A stretch of 64,000 nucleotides of DNA from Hirudo medicinalis (Eukaryota; Annelida; Clitellata; Hirudinida; Hirudinidae): contig MPNW01000181.1 in the NCBI GenBank assembly GCA_011800805.1, positions 68,475-132,474 on the forward strand. The letters run 5' to 3'. Shown here one piece after another: positions 32,801 to 42,648 of this stretch. A model generated the notes under the pieces. That model saw only the letters and a program-made list of their open reading frames with translations. It was not told the DNA's origin and ran no database searches. The translations under genes and the position numbers were made by a program. Each line of letters begins with the position of its first letter. The stretch's first letter is position 1.

Positions 32801-35180
32801 TCTTTAGTGGGGACGACCTGGTTTCAGAGAAACAATTTATCATTTTTTTGTAATAATTGTAAAATTTTTAATTATTAATGTAATATAATAACCACCATCA
32901 TCATCATCATCAACATCATCATCATTCTTGTTACTACTTTTCTTGTTAACTGAGCAATTAAATTTCATTTTCATCCAGGCAGGAAGAGTGGTAAACTTGT
33001 TATACTTTGCTTTGTGGCTTAATCGCTCGATTAACCAACTTTATTGTTTATTATTGCTATAATCGTTGTAATCATTAACACAACTAATGCCATCATTATA
33101 TTTATCTTAGATACGTATTTATATATCTATAATAAAATACAGAAAATACGTGCGTACGTCTGTCCGTCCCGAGAACTCCTCCAAAACGGCGAACGGTGTC
33201 GACTTGAAATTTGCGCCTGTCATTCCCCGTGCTGTTCGTAGTGCTATTTTCAACTGTGCTACTCTTGATTTTTAACTTTCTGGTTTTCCAACTTTCGCGT
33301 TTTCCTAAATCGCATACAAGCTCTAAACTCGAGAGCCATTGGAAGCGAGGAGCATCGTGCTCCAGCACGGTCTAATGGTCGAGACGTCCGCCTCTCGCGA
33401 TGGGGCACGGGTTCGAGTCCCAATTTGGGTGCACCCTCCCAATAGCCCGGTTCTTTGAGGGCAAGCAGCTGGCTGAATTTATAGATGTAGCACATGATTG
33501 TCAAAGCAGGTTAAAAAAAAAGCTAGTAATTTATATTTATCTTAGATGTTTTCATCTTGATCTTTTCTAACTTTAACTTAAAAGATTTTTGTCTAAATTA
33601 ACTTTTGGATATTTTAATAAAATTGTTATTTGTAATTTTGTAATAATTGCTGTCATTAATTGTGACTATTAATTGTTATTAGTGTAAAATTGCACTTGGT
33701 TATTATTTAGATACTCATGTGCTACATTCTTCTGTGGTTTAAGATCTTGTTCCTGTTTAACTTTTTCAAAGTTACTCTAATCAACATCTAAGTTTTGACA
33801 ATATTTTCATTGAGTTACAATGTCATGATCTGATACAGTGTTTCTGTTTTCCAACCAATCAGGGTCAGGAGGACTTGGGAAAGTCTGATCCACAGCTTGA
33901 AAGGCAGGTCGAGGTTATTAGAGCATTGGTGGCCTCCTATTTGGCCATTGTCAACAAGATGGTTAAGGATCTTGTACCTAAAACCATCATGCATCTACTG
34001 GTCAGAAAGGTAATTAGTTAGCATAATTTATTAATTTATCAATTCACTGCGATGGTCTCAAGCATATATCTGTTTTAACTTCAGCTGAAGAATTTCATAG
34101 GGACAGAGCTGCTGGCACATCTGTATTCTACTGGAGACCAGGTTGGCAGGATGAAAGTCAATGATGGAGCAATTGAACATTGACCTAGGATTTATAAATC
34201 ATCGAAATGTTTAATTTATCAGAGGTTTTTGAATTTATGTATCAATACTGTATCTGTTTCAATATTTTATATCAATATTTCAAAACATCCGCTGTCATTA
34301 ATGTCATCATCATCGATGGACAGGTCGACATTTAAAAAACAATTACTCTACTATCACTAATAACTGCTAACACTAACTTTGAATAACTAATGTAGTGAGT
34401 GCTGAGATGTAATACTCATCGATTCAATCTTTCAGGCAACTCTAATGGAAGAATCGGCCGAAGAAGCTCAGCACAGGGAGGAAATACTGAGGATGTACCT
34501 TGCAGCCAAGGATGCCCTGAGCATCATCGGAGAAGTCAGCTCGAAGACTGTTGCTACACCAGTTCCTCCTCCCGTGGATGATGATTGGATCAAATCTGAG
34601 CCCTCCCCATACACCCAATCACATCCTGTTGTGCCAATAAAGCCCCCTGGAGGATTTGGAGCCATTGTGAACGGGTTAGGTTTATTAATGAAATTGTTGA
34701 GACTCGTTTTGACTGTAATATGTTAAAGCAACAAATTATGTTTTTCTTAATTTACTTTTGTCAATCATCGTGTGGTTTTTATGATTTTCCTTTCAGTCCA
34801 TCTGCTGCCAGTTTCCCTAACAGACCAGCTCCAGTTGCTCCAGGGGGTAGCAAACCTTCCAGGTCAGGCCCAAGTCCCATCACTGTACCATCTGGTGGTC
34901 TTCCTCCCCCACTTGTTCCAAGGTTGGCAACAAGTGACCATTTCTAACTTTACAATGATACATGATTTGGAGTGAAATATTGAAATACCAATGCTTCTAG
35001 ATTATTCTGACAATCGTTTTAAAGTAGTAATAATGACCCCGGTTGTTATGATTTATCGCACATTTTGTTATAGGTGTGTTGCCAAGGCATTGATGATAGT
35101 TTTTCACTGAGTTCTGTTGTTGTTTCAGTCGACCAAACAGCACCATCATCCCACCTAGGATCCCAGATCGTCCAAGATGA
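26876..35180 (+). CDS. DNM: Classical dynamin GTPase
   Basis: Nineteen exons: 26876-27039, 28155-28228, 29249-29398, 29521-29724, 29989-30087, 30199-30307, 30540-30734, 30848-30983, 31114-31320, 31397-31554, 31702-31750, 31827-31940, 32218-32327, 32405-32534, 33863-34009, 34085-34141, 34436-34674, 34797-34922 and 35129-35180. They give 839 aa (human DNM1 864). The G domain has P-loop GSQSAGKSS (39-47), switch region [12 protein letters not shown] (137-140) and TKLD (206-209). The middle/stalk follows, then a PH domain (about 516-633, [13 protein letters not shown]...FWFVL), a GED ([16 protein letters not shown]...[14 protein letters not shown]) and a short Pro-rich tail ending PPRIPDRPR. Dynamin pinches endocytic vesicles off the plasma membrane. 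Intron 13 uses a GC donor, the only reading that keeps phase. There are no mitochondrial or Drp1-type features. Confidence 0.96.
27460..27600 (-). mobile_element. Decayed SINE-like repeat in dynamin intron 1
   Basis: On the minus strand it aligns to the family at 28915 through GTGCAAGTT, GTTCCTGC, CCAACAGTCG and a TATATAAA block. It is the most diverged copy in the window. Confidence 0.45.
28268..28345 (+). repeat. (ATC)n / (GTC)n microsatellite
   Basis: Alternating CATCAT and CGTCGT tracts inside dynamin intron 2. The open frame across them is repeat translation. Confidence 0.85.
28915..29135 (+). mobile_element. SINE-like dispersed repeat in dynamin intron 2
   Basis: The best-preserved copy on the plus strand: GTGCAGGTTGGCCAAATGG, ATGGCAACAGTCGCA, CCCAGCCCGCACC, CCTCGGGTAGGGGC, then AAAGTGCCTTCACATCC, TTCGGATACACAAAGCACTC, and a tail of ATACGAATACAAATACAAA. 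A short A-rich repeating tail is typical of SINE 3' ends. Confidence 0.7.
32979..32990 (+). other. Candidate 12-nt cassette micro-exon of dynamin
   Basis: A TCATCCAG acceptor and a GTAAAC donor flank 12 bases that would insert AGRV between the PH domain and the GED without changing frame. This is only sequence-level suspicion. Confidence 0.25.
33130..33525 (+). mobile_element. Mobile-element remnant with tRNA-like segment
   Basis: The large dynamin intron 14 contains a CTATAATAAAATA start and a block CGTCTGTCCGTCCCG with ACTCCTCCAAAACGGCGAAC, resembling ends of insect and worm DNA transposons. At 33355-33425 a tRNA-like segment follows, with an A-box-like GGTCTAATGGTCGAGAC and a good B box GGTTCGAGTCCC. 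The acceptor and anticodon stems pair poorly, so this is a tRNA-derived SINE head or a pseudogene rather than a working tRNA. Confidence 0.45.
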
Positions 35181-36532
35181 GGAAGAAGCTTTAATGATGA
35201 ACATTTTGAAAATAGCAATAGTTTCAGACAAAAATATTTTTGCCTGTGTGACTTGCAGCTTGTACTTCTGACAATATTTAAGTCCATCACTGTGACTCTT
35301 ATTTTTGATGTCCATAATATTATAATATTATATAACGTTATATTATTGGTGACTGTGATCGTCTGACCTTGAATACCTTTATTTTGGTGGTTGTACATGA
35401 TTGTTGTAAAACACTATGGTTGGATTTCTGACAACTTTAGTGCAATTATTACAAATTACAATTAACATTATGTCTATGTTTATTGAGATCAATGATTGTT
35501 TTTATTAAGATGATATGATCGTCTCTCATTTGTGGGTTCTGGATATTAACAGCGGGTGTTTAGATCCTCTAAGCCGACCGAAACGGGCACGGCCGTGAAT
35601 TGTTTTATTCGTTTCCAATTTTGTCGCGTCGTTTTGTTGTTGATCTTTTGCCCGATTCATCTGTGCTTAACCTTAATGATACTCTATTCCAGGCTTATTC
35701 ATACTGTCTCAATCTGCTTGTTCATCCATCTATCTGGCTCCCGAGCTTGCTGCTGTTCAACATTTGAACTGGATTATCTTTATCTAGCCTCACCTTTATT
35801 CAAATTAATTGTTTGATTATCTATCATTTCTTTAAGCAACCCCAGTTACCTGCATTGTCATTATTTCTTATTTATCTGTCATTATTATTCACTGATTTCG
35901 ATCATTTTTTTGCACAGTCACTATCCTGATGTAAACATGGACGTGTAAATATATGCGAAGAACGCACGGCTGACCGCATCTACAGTCTTGCCAGGCTCGA
36001 TCCGCGCAACTCAACCGATTGTCAATCTGGAACGGCCGCTGATTTGTTCAATAGTTTGTGATTTGAAGTCAACGCGATTGGTGTTTAAATTCTAAGTCTA
36101 AAGTAGCAAACCTGATGTCACCGAATCACGCTTACTTCATAAAAATGTGAAAATGTAACGTCAATTTATTGTCAACAAGGTTTCACGAGGGTATGCGAAT
36201 TGAACTCCAAAAAATCGGATTGACGACCTCAAAAACTGATCGCTGCACATCAACGAATAAAATGCGAAGAAAGGTTCATTCAGTACGACAAACACGCAAT
36301 CAAAATTTAGCTAAGAAAAAGTCCAAACTTGCTGGGTGCAAACCAACGAATGGCAACTCGAATTGAGAAAGTGCTCTGCTGTTGCAGGGAGGAGACAAAT
36401 GTAGGGATAGAGAGAAATTGTGGCAACTCTAAAGTACCAAATTAACTTCTTTGGGAAGTGCCTCTTATTGTACTCATTTAGGTCTTCCCTGAGCGGGTGA
36501 GTTGCACGCGACCGGCATCCCCCCTGACGCAA
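35181..36532. other. Convergent intergenic region between dynamin and PHKA
   Basis: The two genes end tail to tail with 1.35 kb between stop codons. The short basic frame at 36169-36366 has no support. A GC-richer block at about 35935-36070 is unexplained. Confidence 0.45.
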
Positions 36533-37186
36533 CTACTGTATGAGGCAGTCAAGATTGCCATCGTTATTGCATGGCAACATGAGGCAGTGGACAATGGATC
36601 GGCAAATGTAGGACATCGTCCCGTAGCGACCGCTAGGAGCACAATCGTAGAACTGCTGGCAGATCCCCTCACTGCCCTGGCACTTGAGGACGGTCTTTGG
36701 GTTGCCACAGCACATGGCCAGGTAGCTGTCCTCTTCTTTCTGCAATGTTTGTGGTGGTGTACTCACATTGCTATAATAATTTGGCAATACATCGCAAAAG
36801 GAGTAACCTAACCCTAATAATGTTAGATATATTTATATTATAATTATATTATATTGTTGTTATATTAATATTTACTTAATTAATATCACATAATAACTTG
36901 CCTGTTCCTCAATGAACAACTTGGAAGCATGATGAACGAGTTTGTCGATGTTGATGACCTGGTGATGATGGTGATGATGATGATGAAAGCATGTTATTGA
37001 CAAGCATTATTTCCATATTTTTTTTATTACCACTCATGACAACTGCTTCATTTCAAGCAAGCGTAGAACTTACCAATGTTTGTAAAAATGCATTTTACAG
37101 ATTTTACAGATCCCAAAGCCAAACAAGAGAATATTTACTTTCATAATTACATATGCATTAGAGTGGTTAGTGATGGAGATGATGAA

Positions 37187-37217
<31 letters not shown>

Positions 37218-40017
37218 GTTAATTTATAATGCGCCATTTGCATAGCGTCAGAGGCGCATAATAAGCAAGAATGACATTTACAGCAACAATGACGATGGCA
37301 ACGACAATAATGCACGGACCACCTCATTCCAAAAGCACTTTCCTCCGTCATGCTCGACAATGAGGCAGAGGACGACGATGGTTTCGACGCAGAGCTGTCG
37401 GTATTCGGGATGGTTGATCCGGTTGAGGATCGTCTCGACCTCGAGGGCAAACTTCATTTCTCCCTGGGTCATCTGCAATTAATGGCATCCATTGTCTCAC
37501 AGTGTCTTAATGATGATAGTGATCCTCTGATGATCTCAAATTGTATTGCAGAACTTTAGAATTCTGCAAGAGTTTTCATTGATAGATTGAAAATAGTTCC
37601 TACTTCACTGGTGAGAAACTGGTTGATTGTGTTGTTGGAGAAGGAAATGCCATGACACTGCAATGAGTTTTATGCTCAGTGTGGGCATCATTATCATAAT
37701 CACCATTATCACCTCACCCTTCTGAGCAGTTTCCAGACATCAGAGTAAAACCCTACAGGCACCCTATTTAGGGCCCCATCCAGCCTCCTTCTCCTCAACC
37801 ACTGGCCATGTCGGTCATTCTCCGCTTCAGTTTCCACTGATGACTCAATATTGGTATCATCCAAAGTCTGCAGAGTATTAAAGTGATTTATGATTTATTA
37901 TGATGAGGCCATAACTTTGAATGACCACTATTAGCTGGAATAGTGTCTGTTAAAAGTGCACACCTATTCTTTAAAGAAATATTTCATGCACGGTCATTGC
38001 GATGACCAAAGTGAGTTCAAGCAAGGTGAAGGGTCAACCAATGAGAAAGAGGGAAGCAATGGTGTAAACAAAAAATCAAAAATGGCAACATGTAATGTGG
38101 ATGATAGTAACATGAGTAACAATGGATGGTAGTAACATGAGTAACAATGGATGATAGTAACATGAGTAACAATGGATGATAGTAACATGAGTAACAATGG
38201 ATGATAGTAACATGAGTAACAGATGATAGTAACATGAGTAACAGATGATAGTAACATGAGTAACAGATGATAGTAACATGAGTAACAGATGATAGTAACA
38301 TGAGTAACAATGGATGATAGTAACATGAGTAACGGATGATAGTAACATGAGTAACAATGGATGACAGCAAGAGGGAAAATAACAAGCCACCCTCAGTTCA
38401 CAACTCACCGATTGTCGCTAAATGGAAGATGCAAAAAGAATTACTATCACAATAATGTCCCGACTATGTTATAAACAGAAAATTGTAGCAAGAATATTTG
38501 AAATAATAATAATAATAATAATAATAACGACATTGCCGATGCTTACCCTGAGTTCTCTCCTCATGAGGTCGATGCTGTACTTGGTTTGACTGGCGAAAGC
38601 AGCCTTGGACTCCCTCTCAGTTTGGTAGATGGACATTCGACGACTAGAGCGGAGGTTCGTCTCTGGAGAAACTGGAATGACGATGACGGCGATGACATTC
38701 GTACAGCATCAATAACTTTCGATCCGTGGAACCGGCCGATCGATTAATGGAAAACTTTTTCAAGCAAACAACTTTGGTCACCTTTCTGAACTGCAAATTC
38801 CTTTCCACTGAGAATGTGATGGAGAAATTGTTTCATCTCGTATGGACTTAAATTGAGGAGTTCATTTGAAGCCTCCTGACCTGATGATTATGACGGCAGT
38901 CGAAGAGATCACTCGAGTTCGAAATGGATCATTTGCAACCAGTAAAGTCAATTTTGCGATAATAGCAAGCATCATCACCTGAACAGTTGAGATTCCTGGC
39001 AAGTTCTGTGGCCATGACTTGTATGATGAGTCCAACCCTGATTCTTAGCATCTCTTTGAATAGCTTTGGTTCAGTCCTCATGTACATGGCCAGATAAACC
39101 AGCAGCTCCTTATGATGATAATGATGTTTTGGTGAAGATGTTCAAGAACAATAGTGATAATAACTTTTAGCATCTCTTGTTCCTTGTTTAAAAGCCTGAT
39201 GCAGAGAACAATAGTAACATGATCTCAAGCTCCCACATCATCATCATCATCATCATCATAAACATTCTTGTCATCACCATAAACAGCCACATCATGAATA
39301 TACAACATCATCACCTGGGTAAGCATGGCAGTACTTGAGTCATCTTGACAAGCATCATGAATGATGGATGATAACTCCTCTGTTCTCATAGGTCTTTGGT
39401 AATTAGTATGATTATTACATCGCAATAAAGAGTGTAATTCATTTAACATTGCATGAAAAATATGCTTTGAAACTAAAACTTAACTAGTTAACCCAGGGTT
39501 AGGGTTAATGAAATAACCTGGGTTTGGGTTAGGGTTAATGAAATAACCTGGGTTAGCATTAGGGTTAGGCTTAGTGAAATAACCTGGTGATTATCTTCTC
39601 CCTGGGCTCTGGGGGCAAACCCACAGCCAGCTGTTTTTGCCTAACAATGATGTCTGAAGCTGCCTTGGCCAGGTCTTCAACCTGACAAGTTGAGACAAAT
39701 ATGTTGAACAGGTCGGGTCAGGCTGAGGCATGATAATAGTTTTAACTATTGAAAATATTTCCATTGAAATTTGTAAACATGTAAACCTTTCAATGGAAAT
39801 ATTTTCAATTCATACTCCACCCAGCCACTAAGACATCGTTCACTCTGACCTTTTTCCTAAGGAGACCAGCTGTGTGCCTGACAAGCCACCATTGCTTTGA
39901 CCTTCCTGCCTTCTCATAAAGTTCATTCAGGAGGTCAGCCACCGTGCACTCCTGGCCATTCTTGCCCAGTCCCGTGTTGAAGCTGGCTCCCCTGATTAAG
40001 ATAGTTGCAATACCAAG

Positions 40018-40049
<32 letters not shown>

Positions 40050-40160
40050 TCATTAATAATAATAACAATATATAACAACAATAAACAATCGCAATGATAA
40101 CCACAATGATAATCACAGAAATTGGATGGTTACAGCAATTGCCAAGTTTCTGCCATCAAC

Positions 40161-40205
<45 letters not shown>

Positions 40206-42614
40206 GCAACTATTACAGCTATCACATCACATTTACTCCATAAGTAAAATACTAGGGCTACATTGGTCATCATCGACATGTAGATGTACATACTTGGTGG
40301 TGTACAGGTAGTGTATGATGTCGGCCTGTTCGTGCAGAGTTTCTACTTCCATCAGTTGTCCGAGGAGCTCGTCGCAGTCCACTCCCTCGTACTTGTCGCT
40401 GGTGTCCGCAGAGGTTATCATGCGTTCCGGTGCTCCTGGGTCATGAAGTCAAAGGTCGCAATGATTTTTAGGATTTAATTTTTTTTCCGATTCTTACCTG
40501 AGTAATTGCCCTTGAGTCTGTGCTCAGGGGTAGGTGCTTGTGTGAAGGGACTCTCAAAAGAAAACATAACCCCTGGACTCGTGGGCTGAGAGGCACTGGG
40601 GGAGCTGCTGCTGGAGAACATTGGAGTGGATTCTGGGGGAAAGTGATGATGACAACGAATGTGGTTAAGATATGAAGCAATAAAGCATGACAGAGTTAGC
40701 TCCACATGTGTTTTGGAAGCAATGTCGTTATCATCATCGTTCACCACATATTACAAACACGCAGGAGAACAATTCTGATGGTTAGTCATGAATAAGTAAT
40801 ATGTTATCATAGGAGGATTCCAATCCAACAGTTATAAGATCTCAATACATCAGATCAACAATGTTAAAGTCACCATTGTGGCAACGATAACAACCACAAA
40901 ACCAACCTCTAGACATTGGAAAGAACACTGAAAATGTAGTAACATGTTTTGAAATAAAAGTACTCCAAAATGCTCATAAAAAGCTCGTTTAACTTCATAA
41001 AAAAAACCTGAATTCCTAAGCATTATGGATATTCTGTAGCATCTCTAGAATCACTTATGACAATGACTTGTCAAAACAATGATGATGATGATGATGATGA
41101 TGGAAGTAGTAACATATCATGACAGTAAGTTCATTGTACTCACCTGATAAATCTCCCATCTCGATCTGAATCGAGCAAGTCTTCTTGACGATGCCCCTCA
41201 CAGATGACTTCCTTCTCAATTTCAGGGAGCCTTGACTTCCCGCTACCACAGAAGGCGTCCTCTTATGCCCTCCGGGGCTGTTGCTCTCCTCCAGAAATCC
41301 ACCCAGCCAGTGCTTGCGATGGGTGTCTACCTGTTTCTTGTTGTATTTCTTTATGTGACGAAGTAGCTTTCCCACTGAAAATTGGCTCGACTGAGCTAAA
41401 TTTGGGTCAAGGAGAATTAGTTCAAAACTCACGGTCCTGAGAGTCGTCGTGAGCAGCCAGGAAGGACAAATTATTCATGCACGATGTGCTGCTGAAATCA
41501 GTCAGACTTCCCAGGTGTACTCTGAAAGAACGAACGATACAGTCCAGTAAAAGCCTTTAAAATATTCGAGCTCATTATTGCCTTGGTTGGCACTTTTATG
41601 TGAGCTCTAAACCTAAAACTTTAAGAACGATAAATGGGCACATCCAACTCACCTGGTACCACAAAGATAACCTGTCTGCAACTTTTTGATTGTGGTCACA
41701 ATCGCATGGTGCAGCTGCCCAGAAGCATCTCGAATAATAGTTTAAAATAATTTAAAAAATGCATTATTAATATTACTAACTTATTATTCTAATTAATTAT
41801 CTATTAAGCAGATCATTGTCCGACGACCAACCGAGAAGCGACTTGCGGACAGGAACGACCATGAGAGGCCTGCCCAGCATGTTCCAACTGGAGCCCAAGT
41901 ACTGCACGTCCGTTTTGATCATGTCGACCAATAGCGACGTGTCGAGAGGCAGGTAGAACTGCTGCTGGTCGACAAACTGGAAAAGAAGGCCAGCGAGTCA
42001 CGGGATGTTAAAAATGATTGAAAGCAATTGTTACCTGTGGGAAAAAGACCAGCATCTGGTCTCCAAGAGTGTAGATTTTGCTGGTGGTCAGCACCCCGAC
42101 CCCGTCCGTGGGGCGACCGGTCAGGCCCAGCTTTTTGTTGGTTCCTTGGGGGTAGTTATAGGTAGAAGCATGTTAGGGCAGTTGATTATAACAATTCTCA
42201 GAAGAGGTAATACCTTACGCACGAAGTGATTTGCATAATAATAATAATAAATAATAATAGCTAATTTATAATGCGCCATTTGCAAAGCGTCAGAGGCGCA
42301 TAAGGTTCAAGGCTTATAATTCACATACCCAGATGACTGAGCAGGAAGCTGAGCACGTTGGCAGGATAAACCTGGAAGGATGCAACCTCTGCAAGGGTGG
42401 AGATTTTTATGTCATGCATGGCTAGCTTCTCCTGGATGCTCTTGTCCTCAGCCAATATGACAACTGCAGAATGTAACACCAAAAAATAGAACCAGCAAAA
42501 TTTTAAATAACGAGTTGTTGTTGACCTTGAACTACAACATCTGGCTTTGGCTCAGCCACCAGCCTCCTATTGAGGGGGTCAATCTCTCCTGGTGAGATAA
42601 ATCCCTGTGGGTAG

Positions 42615-42648
<34 letters not shown>

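Noticed and set aside
37994..38408. Three overlapping minus-strand open frames of more than 100 codons
   Set aside because: They are translations of the GATAGTAACATGAGTAACA minisatellite. All three frames are open because the repeat lacks stops.
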